Program-made: the position numbers and the translations under genes
DNA from: Pyrenophora tritici-repentis
Lineage: Eukaryota > Ascomycota > Dothideomycetes > Pleosporales > Pleosporaceae
NCBI RefSeq assembly: GCF_003171515.1
Contig: NC_089394.1
Span: forward strand, 868,001-932,000
Reading direction: 5' to 3'
Length of the DNA stretch: 64,000 bases
Notes under the pieces: model-generated
Told to the model about the DNA's origin: nothing
What the model saw: the letters and a program-made list of their open reading frames with translations, nothing else
Databases searched by the model: none
Shown here: one piece after another, positions 50,745 through 61,816 of the stretch
Layout of the letters: the number at the start of each line of letters is the position of its first letter
How positions within the stretch are numbered: position 1 is the first letter of the stretch

Positions 50745-52418
50745 ATGCCGCCCAAGCGCCAGCGTAAGCCGAAGCAGCCATTCGATCAAGGCGTTAACCC
50801 GTCCTCCCAGAAGCGTAGAGCGCCAGCAACTAGACAAAATCCTACCCATTTAACGCCTAAACGTGTCCGCCGTGAGGCGCTGCCGTCGCCTCCAGCGACT
50901 GCCCCGCCGCGCCGTCAAAGCCCGTTGTCCGAGCCTGAGCTGCAAGCCACCCAAACAGCTGCCTCCGCGCAAGCTGAAGATATCGTTGGCGAGGATGAGG
51001 ATACTTTCGAGGATGGAGATGGCGATCCGCTGCCTGAGGATGAGGATGAGATCGCTGCTAAGGGCGCTGCCGGTAGTGTTGAGGATGAGGGAGAGCCAGC
51101 GTACCGACGTCAAGAAGGCACTCCATGGCTGCCTCGCTCATCGCAAGCGCTAGAGGATGAGGTTAATCCTGTACTGCGCGTTAGGTGGAGGGCTTGCCTT
51201 GGTGGTGATATGGAGAAACACTTTATTCCTGAAGCTGCCGATAGCGAGCACGGCGTACGGCTGTACTCGCTGCATTTCGACGACCTATGGCAGTGGGTAG
51301 ATGACGTTGTTGCAGAATTACGGCCAAAAAGAGCGAAGATCTCATCTGTTTGCACTGTTGTTTACCCAGCTAAGCAGGCCAAACGCGAGCGCGCGATAAA
51401 GCGATTGCGGCGAGGTGTTGATGCAACGTGGAATAGCTTTCAGCGCCTTGTTGTAGAGGTTGATAACTATGTCAGCGAGCCAGTAAACGTCGATTTCGAG
51501 CTCATCTTGGCTGAAATTCCAGGGGAGCAGCAGCCGTTGCCAACGGTTGTCGACGGTCCTCGTCGACGCACCGCAACGGTGATTCAAGAGGAGGGGCTTG
51601 CTGGTGTAATAGCAGCTGAACAAGCAGGTAGCGGGCATGCTATTGCTATCCGGGATAGATGGCGCTGTACAGATACCCATTGCGAGAACTATCCTTATTG
51701 CTGCTGGATGGCGCCAACAGCGAGGCAGCCAGCGCGCTTCGAAGATCACCTCTTTGTCAACGGCAACATTATCTCCATGTGGGCAAGAGCAATTACAGCG
51801 AGAAGGGCAACGTACGATGAGCCATCTGATGATGTACGGCTTGCAATTTTGAGAGCAAAGGACCTGCGGGTGCATGAGAAAACGCGCAAGTTGCGGGCGG
51901 CTGGAGATGGCGACGATGATATCAAAAGCTTAACAAAACTGCTCATCGTTGGACAGCTTGAGCGGATGAACAGGCAACCTCAACAGGAGTCTAACTTGCA
52001 GGCAGCTGCACCAACGATAACAAGAGCTGAGGTATCTAGTGCATCTCAGTGGGCGCCTATCCGATATGATCATGAGCAGGAGATTAACGAGCATACTAGT
52101 AATTTCTTTAACTACCTTAAGTTAAAATTTCCTACAGTTGGAGAGGACATTAACGAGCTTTATAAGACTCTTGTTATTGACGGAGCTATGGATATCAACC
52201 TCTTGATGCAGCCATCTGGTGATATCTTGAAGTTGTGGACGCAGCATTTCAAGCAGCCTCCTGGCTGGTTTTTCACGCTACAAAACACTGCAAAAGAATG
52301 GCAAGCTGGGTACCAGGGTCTCACAGATCGTAACTGGAGACGAGTCGAACGTTGTAAGAAAAGAGAAGAGATTGCGCGCAAGAAATTGGTGGTTGAACCG
52401 TCTAGCAGTGTTGTGTAG
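50745..52418 (+). CDS. Unrecognised partner protein of the two-gene element (557 aa)
   Basis: Start MPPKRQRKPKQPFDQGVNPS at 50745, one exon. N-terminus basic and disordered, probably a nuclear signal (KRRAPATR, KRVRREAL). Then an acidic stretch (GEDEDTFEDGDGDPLPEDED) of about 40 residues, then a globular region. Near residues 320-345 a cysteine cluster WRCTDTHCENYPYCCWM is followed by HLFVNGNIISMWARAI, like a small zinc-binding motif. The C-terminal part is helical and ends basic (NWRRVERCKKREEIARKK). No recognised enzyme core. It lies inside the repeats with a transposase gene converging on it (331 bases between stops). Role unknown: DNA binding, host silencing escape or target choice are possible but unproven. 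Confidence 0.75.
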   Translation: MPPKRQRKPKQPFDQGVNPSSQKRRAPATRQNPTHLTPKRVRREALPSPPATAPPRRQSPLSEPELQATQTAASAQAEDIVGEDEDTFEDGDGDPLPEDEDEIAAKGAAGSVEDEGEPAYRRQEGTPWLPRSSQALEDEVNPVLRVRWRACLGGDMEKHFIPEAADSEHGVRLYSLHFDDLWQWVDDVVAELRPKRAKISSVCTVVYPAKQAKRERAIKRLRRGVDATWNSFQRLVVEVDNYVSEPVNVDFELILAEIPGEQQPLPTVVDGPRRRTATVIQEEGLAGVIAAEQAGSGHAIAIRDRWRCTDTHCENYPYCCWMAPTARQPARFEDHLFVNGNIISMWARAITARRATYDEPSDDVRLAILRAKDLRVHEKTRKLRAAGDGDDDIKSLTKLLIVGQLERMNRQPQQESNLQAAAPTITRAEVSSASQWAPIRYDHEQEINEHTSNFFNYLKLKFPTVGEDINELYKTLVIDGAMDINLLMQPSGDILKLWTQHFKQPPGWFFTLQNTAKEWQAGYQGLTDRNWRRVERCKKREEIARKKLVVEPSSSVV

Positions 52419-52748
52419 GATGATGGCGAGAATGCTTGAAGCTTAGTGGCCTGAGCGTTTTTGGTGACAGCGGCCCGTGCCCGCTATAAGTTAGTGTTGA
52501 GGTTTTTCAGGCGTTTCAAATGCGCTGCAACAATAGTCTATTTGGATAGCCCTATGTACAACACTACAACGTTATGCGATTATAACAGGTTAACTTCCTA
52601 AGATAGTTCTATATGTATAGAAATAGCTCTTATTTTTTTAGAATTATTAAATCGCTTTTGTGGGTTGCGCATTAAGGTGTAATCGTTCGCATTTGTATGG
52701 TATCATCTACCTATAGAAACGTACTGTGGCATCCATTTAAAAGCACAA

Positions 52749-53723
52749 TTAATAGGGATAGCCACACCTATGGAACCAGCTTCTGCAGTTAATATTACAG
52801 CACACCAGCTGCGCTGCATACTCAAGAAAGACCCCAAAGTCAATGAAGTTCTCCGCTTGCGCTGAATTCCTTTTCATCCACCCCTTGAGCTGCTTAAAGC
52901 TCTTCTCGATGGGGTTGAAATCTGGTGAGTATGGCGGCAGATACTCAAGGAGTACTCCAGCACTTTGGCAAAGCACCCGTACACGCTCTGATCGATGGAT
53001 GGAGGCGTTATCAAGCACGATTACTGAGGCTGGCCCTGGGTGAGGATTGCAGAACGGCAGCACTTGAAACTCTAAGAAGTCTTCTAGGATCTCAGATGTA
53101 ATCGCGCCTTGAAAGATCTTATAGCTTATGTAGCCATCTATCGTCATGGCTGGCAGCAGCGACCACCGTTCTGATCGCCTGAAGCTGTGTGATAGCTCCA
53201 CCGGCTCCCCGATTGGAGACCAGCCATACTTGCGGTCGCCCGTACGCTCATTGCAGGCGCTCTCGTCCAACGCAACGATCTGCTCCGCCTTATAGTGTTG
53301 CGCCATCCTGGCAAGATAGAGGCGGCGGAGTGGCTCACTCTGCTCCTTTGCCCGCTTTGTTGCAAGCTTGCGAGACCATCTCATCTTCTCTAGCTCTCGG
53401 TAAACGCTCGCAAGGCTTATCCTAACGTCGTACTCGTCGTACAAGAAGTCCCTCATCTCATCCATGTATGCGCCCGGTGAGCCATTGAGGTATGCCTGAA
53501 GGCCTTCGCGCTGAGCTTGCCGGAGTATAGATGGCCGCCCAAGTCGAACGCAGCGCGGCGGATAAGGCACGCCCCAAAACTCTAAGCTCAACCTCAGCTT
53601 TGCTACTGTGTTACGGCTCGCACCTGTAGCTCTAGAGATGGCTCGATCACTTTCGCAGGCAGCAATTCGGTCGAGGATAGCCTGGAGAACAGCGGGCTGC
53701 AAGCGGTGGCCGGTGCCTGGCAT
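52749..53723 (-). CDS. Tc1/mariner-type DDE transposase (324 aa)
   Basis: Start MPGTGHRLQPAVLQAILDRI at 53723. N-terminal helix-turn-helix: DRAISRATGASRNTVAKLRL (about 22-41). A second Leu/Arg-rich helix region follows (RPSILRQAQREGLQAYLNGS). The catalytic core (DDE_3 type) shows VALDESACNERTG (first D), VIVLDNASIHRS (second D) and PPYSPDFNPIEKSFKQLK (E), spaced as in IS630/Tc1-mariner enzymes. No stop or frameshift. Reaction of the family: cut-and-paste into TA. Convergent with the partner gene. Likely functional by sequence. Confidence 0.92.
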   Translation of the reverse strand: MPGTGHRLQPAVLQAILDRIAACESDRAISRATGASRNTVAKLRLSLEFWGVPYPPRCVRLGRPSILRQAQREGLQAYLNGSPGAYMDEMRDFLYDEYDVRISLASVYRELEKMRWSRKLATKRAKEQSEPLRRLYLARMAQHYKAEQIVALDESACNERTGDRKYGWSPIGEPVELSHSFRRSERWSLLPAMTIDGYISYKIFQGAITSEILEDFLEFQVLPFCNPHPGPASVIVLDNASIHRSERVRVLCQSAGVLLEYLPPYSPDFNPIEKSFKQLKGWMKRNSAQAENFIDFGVFLEYAAQLVCCNINCRSWFHRCGYPY

Positions 53724-53825
53724 CGCGATGAGATGGGCTCGAGAAAATTGCAACACCAAAAACGCGAGTCAGTAGAGGCGATCGCAGCAAACAATGAACT
53801 TCAAATACGTTGTGGGTGTTAGAAA

Positions 53826-53969
53826 GCGTGGCTGCATCGATTTACTAACAAATTACTATAGGAGTTGATGTTCTTGGCCACCAAGCCAACCAGATCCAGG
53901 TGGCTCAAGGTATTTCGAGAAACACCCATAACACAACATGTGACATGTGCAGAACCTCTGCCTACTCGC
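53826..53969 (-). repeat. Right inverted terminal repeat of the two-gene element
   Basis: Inverted copy of 50490-50634 with substitutions; the inner end is at the TGCATCGATTTACTAACAAA block. Confidence 0.7.
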
Positions 53970-54861
53970 ACGAACTTCCGACAAACACAGAGGTTTTTCT
54001 CCCAACGCCTGCAAATTCAATGTAAAGCTCCTGGCATGCCTGCCCGTGGTATGGAACTTGACTCGGTTCTATTCTTGGCAGATACGACATTTTCATTACA
54101 TCTTTCTAGAGAGATGCTACGAGACACTGGCGTTCGCTACAGTATAGCTGGGCTCGGGAATAGCCGACGCAACAGGGTGTTTCGGTTTCTGGAACTTTCG
54201 ATAGATAGGAAGTGTGCTGCTGGGTGCATAGGAAGACCAGACTATAGGAGCTGTGAGGCTCTTGATGAGTCGTGGCCGCGATCGACGAGCGCGTTGCATC
54301 GGAATTATCCGCGTACCGAATCCGAAGGGTGGGCTACGGCCGAATAGATCCGGACGGACTTTGTGGGCTGGCCAATCTGTGTACTGTGCTGTGGAGGTGG
54401 TAGTCGATCAGCTGCCTGGGTATTACCCTCAATAAGCATGTGTAGCCATAGCACTGAGGGTCCTACTCGTTACAATTGAGGGACAGTTTTCTGTCGCGAA
54501 TATGAGTCAACCAAGTCCGCTAATACCAGCAAACGCTAGTACTTACGGCAACTGACAGGCGACAGGCGGAACTCCGGCAATAACTCTTTCTGCTTGAACC
54601 ATGTCAGCACCAATCTCTGAAACACAGCCCCCAAATGGGAGTATGGATGCGCACCATCTTACCACGATGGTCAGTGTATGCCCGAAGACTGGCCGTAAGC
54701 TATTATGTTTTCGGAATCCCAACGGTCTGGACGGCCATAGGACGCCCGAATCGCCGCCCACTTACTCCTTTGCTGCACCGGCAACCAATGTTGTCTACCT
54801 TGACACCGTGGACATTTTTTAACACAACATTGACTTGCATCGTCGCGTCGTCGACGTAATC
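53970..54861. other. Intergenic, promoter side of the histidine kinase gene
   Basis: Some open frames continue out of the repeat (for example plus-strand 53865-54347), but with no recognisable protein. Probably old sequence near the element. Confidence 0.35.
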
Positions 54862-57800
54862 ATGACGACCGACCAGTATGCGGATATACCCCATCTTTCT
54901 TTTCTTTCCAAACCAACTGGGGACGCAGCCATCGATTCCGACCTCCAATACATACGTAACTTGAACTGGGCGGATACTGCACCTGGACCTATCTCAACAT
55001 GGCCTCGAGAATTGCTGGTGCTCATCAACCTTGCCATGCTCTCCCCGCAGCCCCAGCTATTCTTGCTTGGACCCGATGCGATCATTCTTTACAACACAGC
55101 TTACGGCCGGCTGCTCCGCGACTGTCATCCACTATACCAAGGAAGACCCATGAGCCTCAACACGGCATTGATTGCACAAAAGCCAGCAATGGAAAGAATA
55201 ATGAAACGTGCAAGGGACAGATCGGATCTGGCCAATGAGCATGACGTCCTTTTCTTCTTTCCGCAAGACGGCCGTCTCGAAGAATTCTTTCTTTCAGCTA
55301 CAATGGTTCAGTTACCACTGGCTTTAGATGGTTTTCATGCTACAACGTATGATGGGACCAATCAGGTCATTCAAACTCGTCGTGAACAATCTATGGATCA
55401 CATCCGACATGCGTGTAAACATGCAGATGACCTACCCACCTTTTGTGCCTCAATGCTTGAAGGTATATCTAGAGGAGACGGAGACATTGCTTTTGCTGCA
55501 ATTTACTATGCAGACTCAGAGTTGGTGCGTGAAAAAGAGACAGACTTCATCTGCAAGGAAGTGAGCTCTCGGGAATTCCTGCTTGCCGGGACTGTTGGCT
55601 CCTTCCCAACGCCACTTCCAGCCAGGATACATCGTGGCTCTGACAAAACATGGGTCAAGGCTCTTTTCAAAGCTGTCTGCACTCGCAGTACGGAGGTTCT
55701 TCAACCATTGCCAGTGGAAATGTCTCAAGCCTCCTGCAACCGATGCTATGGCGATAACTGCCTTCAGGCCGTTATATTACCCAGTGTTCTGGACAGAGCT
55801 ACAAGCGTTCACGCCGTATTAATTGTCGGACTGGCACCACGAAGGCCTTATGATAAATCATATCAGTCATGGATACGAACGCTTCATCGCAAACTCTGCA
55901 ACGACGTTGCATCGATTACTATATCCGAGGCAAGGATACTCGCAAACGCAAACGACAACAGAAGGCTCGCAAGAGAGAAGGAGGTTTTTGCAAAGGAAGT
56001 GCAGTTGAAGCGGCAGGAAGCAGCTTGGGCAACAGGAAAGATCAGGAGAATGTTGGAAATAATGGAAGCAGCTAGGTTTGTGGCATATCCATTGCGTCTG
56101 GTAACATCCCCTGACTTTGACTTCACAGCGTGGGTGTTTTCGAGTGCGCTCTGACAGGACGAATCACTCAAAGCAATGTATGATAATTCCTCCGACCCGA
56201 GCGTTTCCATGCTGACATCTCAAAGGACGCGTTTTGCAATTTGAGTGGTTGCAGCAAGGATCTCACAATTCAGTACGAGACACGGCTTATCGAGCTATGC
56301 GAGTCAGAAGACGAGCCGATATTAGCACGACACTGGCAAGCATTACTCGGAGGTCAACCGGCAACAATGTCTTTACGATTTCGGCCTGAAGGCAAGGAAA
56401 GCAGATGGGTGCAGGTTGCCTGTGTTCCTGTATTCGACAATTCTTCCCGGGTTGTCAGTATCACGGGGTGCGCTACGGATATCGATGCACAGAAGCAGGT
56501 CGAGCATGAAGCCATCGTCAAGCGCGCCGTAGCCCTCAAGCAGCTTCACTTGAGCGAGGCTCGTCTTCTGAATCTCATCGAAAATGCGCCACTCGGGATT
56601 TTAATCTTCGACAAAGCCAGACGTCCTTCTTTTGTCAACAAAACCTGGTTTCAGATGACTGGACATCCATCAGTGCCGGTCAAGAATGTCGACATCCGCT
56701 CGATCATATTCCCAAAGGATATTCCCGAGTTTGACAAGAACTTGGACGATGTCTGGCGGACTGGAGAGTCAGCTAGCTTTCACATTAGGTTAGACCGGTT
56801 ATGGACAGGAGCCTCTGACTTCTCAAAACAAGCCTGGGTGCAATTTACTGCCTTTCCGGAGATGTTGGGAAGTGATAGCTTTCAGATAACAACTGCGATG
56901 ACGGACATCAGCGACTTGAAACTCTCTGAAGCTTTGCAACGCAGGAGGCTAGAAGAAGCCGTAGAAGCTAGAAGGCAACAAGAAAAGTAAGTCATGATGG
57001 ATCGAAAGTATGGCTGCATCATCTAACAGTACACAGTTTTGTAGACATGACGAGTCACGAGGTAGGTTTTGGGAGTAAGCTATGGACAAACAGCTTTCTG
57101 ACTACTACAGATTCGCAATCCTCTCAGTGCAGTCATGCATTGCACAGAGTCATTAGCACATTCATTATCGGAAATGAATATACTACTCTATGCGACAAGC
57201 TACAGGCCTACGTCTGATGGTGACAAGACCGACATTACGAAGCGCCTCCACGAGCTCAACAGCAACATGGTTGACGCGGTTGAGACTATCATGTCCTGCA
57301 CTATGCACCAGAAACGTATCATCGACGACATTCTTTCCCTTTCGAAGCTTGACTCCAACCTACTGGAGATTTGCCCTACCGTTTTCCAAGTAAAGAGTTT
57401 TCTTGCAAGGATTGAAAGCACATTCAAGCTTGAGGCCATGCAAGCTGGTGTGGCGCTTGTAACAATACCGGATCCCTCGCTGAGCCGGCTTGGAGTTGAT
57501 CATATCGAGGCGGATCCTGGTCGGATCATGCAAGTGCTCGTCAATCTGGTTGTCAACGCCATCAAGTTTACCAAAGATGGAGCCGGATGCAAGACAGTCA
57601 CTGTGCGTATAGGCGCATCACCCAGGCCTCCCATGGATGTCTTTGTGGACCTCACAATGGTAACTCAAAATCCTTCACGGGCAGATGAACCGACGACGGC
57701 GATGAAGACAACCGCAGAAACCCTCTATTTGTGGTGTAGTGTCAAGGACACAGGTTGTGGGATGGATGCTGCTTCCATGAAGCGCATCTTCTCTCGCTTC

Positions 57801-58499
57801 ACACAAGCTTCCCCCAAGACATACGGCAAGTACGGCGGATCTGGGCTAGGCCTCTTCATTAGCAGAAAACTAGCAGCTTTACAGGGAGGAGAGATTGGGT
57901 TCACGTCTCAGGAAAGCGTGGGCTCCACATTTGCTTTCTACGTCAAAGCGACTAGAGCACGTCCAGCTGAAGGACTCTTACCTCTCATTATCCCCGATGG
58001 GTCAGCTCCAGTCAAAGGGGTACTGGCGCAGTCTCCCATTGTCACATCCGAACGTCCGCAACATCCACAGAAAGATCAGCTGAGCATTCTTCTCGTAGAA
58101 GACAACCTGGTCAACCAGCGAGTGTTGAAGAAACAATTGCAACGTCATGGTTACCACGTCTACACAGCAGACAACGGGCAAGATGCTTTCGATTTCATCA
58201 AAACCACAAGACATTGGAAATGCGTCGCCAAATCCTTGGAGCCTCCCCCATCTATTGATATCATCTTGATGGATATAGAGATGCCCATCGTAGACGGTCT
58301 CCAATGCACAAACATGATACGTGCTGCGCAGAAGGACGGATCCATCGATAAACACCTCCACATCGTCGCTGTCACCGCAAATGCAAGACCTGAGCAGCTG
58401 AAGCGCGCGATTGAGGCCGGAATGGATGACTCGGTATCGAAGCCCTTTCGAGTCAAAGATCTAGCACTTGTCATAGAACGGCTAAGTGCTCGACGATAG
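54862..58499 (+). CDS. Hybrid histidine kinase with PAS domains (5 exons, 1145 aa)
   Basis: Start MTTDQYADIPHLSFLSKPTG at 54862. Exons 54862-56075, 56129-56177, 56226-56986, 57037-57061 and 57111-58499 join in frame (introns 53, 48, 50, 49 nt). The 25-nt exon carries the H-box start. The first donor (GTTTGT) and second acceptor (AAG) are weaker than usual. Domains: N-terminal region without clear match (1-400), PAS-like (about 405-520, EAASVGVFECALTGRITQSN), second PAS (about 525-650, LIENAPLGILIFDKARRPSF), phosphoacceptor FVDMTSHEIRNPLSA (about 676-690), ATPase (NLVVNAIKFT, DTGCGMD, GSGLGLFISRK), receiver LLVEDN...LMDIEMP (phosphoacceptor D near 1069)...SVSKP. Role: two-component sensor feeding Ypd1 and Skn7/Ssk1-type regulators. 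The signal is unknown. No membrane segments, so probably cytosolic. Confidence 0.92.
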
Positions 58500-58804
58500 C
58501 GGGATAGCATCGCACCTTTGGCTGTATGATAACGTACGCTGTAGGACAGGATCTACGATTCTAATATAAGCATCGGCGAGAGATAGCCGGTCCACTTTAG
58601 GATGATTTGCTCTCACTGTGAACATGTCACTAGCGTGCCTTCCCTTAATGTCTGATCTTCACTTCACTGGGAAGCTTGGCATCCAGACAGCACCCAATCG
58701 CCTGTTTTGCCGTTCGCAACAACAACAACGACGGCTGTTTCCATGCAATACACAGGGCATGCGCTTTCCCCTGATTACAGCGTGCTTGTACTGCCATCTT
58801 CAAC

Positions 58805-59821
58805 ATGAGCTTTAATCTCGATGCACTCTTTCAGGAGCCTGAGGACCAGACTCCGGTGTCTGTAATCGACAGTACTCCAAGGAAGGACGGTGCAGAATCC
58901 GAATTCGTAGGAGGACTATGGGCTGTCAGTGATATCGACGAGAATGCTAAAGCGAAGGGAGATGAAGAGCTTCGTCTGCGAGTCATGGTTGCAAAGCTGA
59001 GCATGCAATGCAGCATGTGGAAGGCGCAGGCTGAAGAACAAGCTAAGATGCTCGCTGATCTGGACCGGAAGACCTCCAAGCGTGGCGCTGCTAACCTTTC
59101 TGACGACACCGTCCGCCGTATCAATCGCTTTGAGAGTGAAGTTGCACACCTGCGATCTGAAAACAGCCAGCTCAAGGAGACACTCAAAACGATCGAGTAT
59201 GAGAACGTCAAACTCGAGAACCAAAACGACGGAAAGGGCAGAAAGCTAAAGGGCGCGAACAAGAAGGTCAAGACCGCCAAGGAAGTTGCTGGAAAAGAGG
59301 AAGAAAAGGCAAAGGGTGCTATTGGAGACAAGCAGCGTCATCTTACATCTGAACACAAGATGAAGAAGGAGCGAGATCAGACCCAGGCGGTTCTCCAGGA
59401 ACAGAAGAAGCTCAACGGAGATCTACTCGCAAAGCTCGAGGTTGAGCAGTCTGGCGTACCCTTCATGCGCGATGTCGCTGCTGATCCCAACAACACCGTC
59501 ACCGTCATCCCAATCCAGTTTGACATTCGCCGCACCGATGTTCAGCCCATCATGGAAGAGTTGGGTTGGCACCAGATGAATATCACGAAGAAGTTCAAGG
59601 AGTGGTACAAGGAGAACATGAAGCCCAAGGTGGAGATGCGTAGGGTTGTTGGTGCCACCTACCCCGAGAACGACAAGAAGAAAGCAAAGATGTATGAGGA
59701 TATGGTAGAGATGCCGGACGGCTATATCGAGACTGGGGCTGAGCATGACGGTTGGCGCTCGAAGCGCTCTGCGGAAGCGGTCTGTCGCCGTGCAGATGCT
59801 CGTCACAACGGCGAGGCTTAG
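58805..59821 (+). CDS. Coiled-coil protein, unknown function (338 aa, single exon)
   Basis: Starts MSFNLDALFQEPEDQTPVSV. Residues 50-215 are charged and helical (RRINRFESEVAHLRSENSQL, ERDQTQAVLQEQKKLNGDLL), a long coiled coil with a lysine-rich middle. The C-terminal 110 residues look conserved and folded (NNTVTVIPIQFDIRRTDVQP, GWHQMNITKKFKEWYKENM). No known family recalled. Soluble, no signal peptide. It lies downstream of the kinase gene on the same strand, with about 300 bases between. Confidence 0.75.
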   Translation: MSFNLDALFQEPEDQTPVSVIDSTPRKDGAESEFVGGLWAVSDIDENAKAKGDEELRLRVMVAKLSMQCSMWKAQAEEQAKMLADLDRKTSKRGAANLSDDTVRRINRFESEVAHLRSENSQLKETLKTIEYENVKLENQNDGKGRKLKGANKKVKTAKEVAGKEEEKAKGAIGDKQRHLTSEHKMKKERDQTQAVLQEQKKLNGDLLAKLEVEQSGVPFMRDVAADPNNTVTVIPIQFDIRRTDVQPIMEELGWHQMNITKKFKEWYKENMKPKVEMRRVVGATYPENDKKKAKMYEDMVEMPDGYIETGAEHDGWRSKRSAEAVCRRADARHNGEA

Positions 59822-60284
59822 GGACTCGTGAGACTGAGGCTACACAGAGTAATGGGTTGTGCCCGTCTACTTCCATCTGGAAACGGGGATGATGATGATG
59901 GTCCACGCTGGGTCATTAATTCCAGAATATAGAGGTTTATTGCCCATGTAGCCATCAGCCTATAGATGATACAGACATATCATACATAGCTTGCAAGATG
60001 AGTGATGAAGTGGTTGGGTTATCAGAATACGTGAGGTCTTTTACCATTTCAAAGATGACGAAGAACACTACCTGAAAACGTCAATGAGCTAAACTTTCAG
60101 CTCTACTATGGTAACAAACACCTGGCTGGCATCATATGATTGAGGATGAGAGCAGCGTAGACGCGTGCGGAGACAGTGTGGCTATCCTTAGCATCCCCAG
60201 CCTCACATGCAACCTGCACAAGCCTGACGCACGACCCGCGACCCACATTGCTCCGCCAAAGTACCGCAACGCTCTCGAGTGACC
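59822..60284. other. Intergenic, promoter side of the Trs31 gene
   Basis: No gene seen. Confidence 0.4.
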
Positions 60285-61195
60285 ATGTCCACCATCCTCC
60301 CGCTACACTCGTCATATTACTCGACGCGCAACCCACCCTCTTCGCAATCTGCTGTCTCCGCAAATCACGTTTCCTCGTCTTCCTCTATAGCCACAATTCG
60401 TCCGCAGTCGAGCGCTCATTCGCAAGCACCAGGGCAGCCTATAGCGATGAGTGGGAACGCAAGCCAAGCGCCGGGCCTGCGATACCCGTCGAACAAAAAG
60501 ACAATATACGACAGGAATCTGAACCGTAGTAAGAATGCGGAGCTTAGTAGGGCGGCGTTTGCATACCTCTTCATTGAGATGATTGCGTATGCGCAGAAGG
60601 GAGCAAAGGATGTGGGGGATCTTGAACAACGGTATGCCATATACCCAAAACTGCAATGCATAGGCGACGGATGCAATTGCGCTTAACCATTGCTTTCTCG
60701 TTTTGGAACATGTACTAACAAACATGTAGATTAAATACCCAAGGCTACCCTATCGGCCTGCGCCTCCTAGACCTCCTCCTCTCACGCACAGCCAACCCCC
60801 TCGCCTCGATTCGCCCGACCCGTATTCTGCCTCTCCTACAATTCATCGCGCAACAACTGTACCGCTACCTGTTTGGGCGACCAGCCGACGCATTGGAAAA
60901 GTCCGGCACAGACCCAGGGCAGTACATGCTCTTTGACAATGAACCCATGGTCAATCAGTACATATCGTTACCCAAGGAGCTATCGAGTCTGAACTGCGCG
61001 GCATTCGTGGCGGGCATAATTGAGGGCGTATGCGATGGAGCCGGCTTTCCGACCGAGGGCGTCACAGCGCATAGTGTGGGCGAGGAAGAGGGCAAGGACG
61101 GGAAGGGACTGTGGCCAGGGAAGACGGTTTTCCTGATCAAGTTCAAGCCTGAGGTGCTGGAGAGGGAGGAGATACTTGGGAGGGGCGGTGGCTGA
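60285..61195 (+). CDS. TRS31: TRAPP complex subunit Trs31 / TRAPPC5 (2 exons, 270 aa)
   Basis: Exon 1 is 60285-60631 and exon 2 is 60730-61195. The 98-nt intron has donor GTATGC, branch GTACTAAC and acceptor TGTAG. The protein starts with a Ser-rich, poorly conserved tail of about 70 residues and then has the Bet3-like fold typical of Trs31: KKTIYDRNLNRSKNAELSRA, AAFAYLFIEMIAYAQ, DLEQRLNTQGYPIGLRLLDL, EPMVNQYISLPKELSSLNCA, AFVAGIIEGVCDGAGFP. The end (WPGKTVFLIKFKPEVLERE) is the family's last strand. Role: core subunit of TRAPP, the GEF for Ypt1/Rab1, in ER-Golgi and Golgi traffic. Complete; the N-terminal extension is longer than in yeast. Confidence 0.93.
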
Positions 61196-61816
61196 GCTTC
61201 TGGGACTGGGCAACATGATTTTCTGGGCCAAGCGGCCAAATGACAGTTTACGCAGCGAGGCGTTGCGGACCGGTCTGCATTTGCTTGGGATATTAATGAA
61301 GACACGTGCTCTTGAAGTTGCGACTACATATGCTTCCTACGGCATGGAGGCAGCTTTCACGTCATGACTCTAGACCCGTCACAGTGCTAATTATATGCGC
61401 ACGTGGAAGACATTACATATGTATGGAAAGCGACCATGCAGCAACCCTCGTTATCTCCATCTTGCTATCACCGACTGCCCAAAGCGGGAAGCGTGCGCAC
61501 GTCATGGTCTCTGAAAGTGCCGATGACAAATGTCGCCGGCGAGAACATGCCGAAGACATTGCTCGGCCTGCTTGGTTTCGCACCTGGTGGTAATCGCGGT
61601 AGATAAGATAATTGATCTAGAAGTCTTATTGTAATGCGATTGCTCAGCCACGGATGTGGAAGATTCTACAACATCGCGCCATTGAGGGTTCAGCAACTAC
61701 AAAACTATAGCTAGCAGCCCCAAACATTCATCATTCAAACAACCCTACGATCAATCAATATCACAAAGTTTACAAATCCTATCGGAAACTGCAAACCACC
61801 GCAACACTACACAACT
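61196..61816. other. Intergenic
   Basis: Trs31 3' region and promoter of the thioredoxin gene. No gene seen. Confidence 0.4.

Larger units (their letters stand above)
50490..53969. mobile_element. Two-gene inverted-repeat transposon, Tc1/mariner-like
   Basis: Imperfect inverted repeats of about 140 bp (50490-50634 and 53826-53969) enclose two convergent genes. The best conserved 90 bp read CTTGAGCCRCCTGGATCTGG, GCCCAAGAACATCAACTC and AGTAATTTGTTAGTAAAT. The outer limits are estimates and I cannot define the target duplication. One gene is a DDE transposase, the other an unrecognised 557-aa protein; both are open. Confidence 0.75.

Noticed and set aside
59883..59900. GAT repeat at the 3' end of the coiled-coil gene
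   Set aside because: Too short (about four units) to be a notable repeat.
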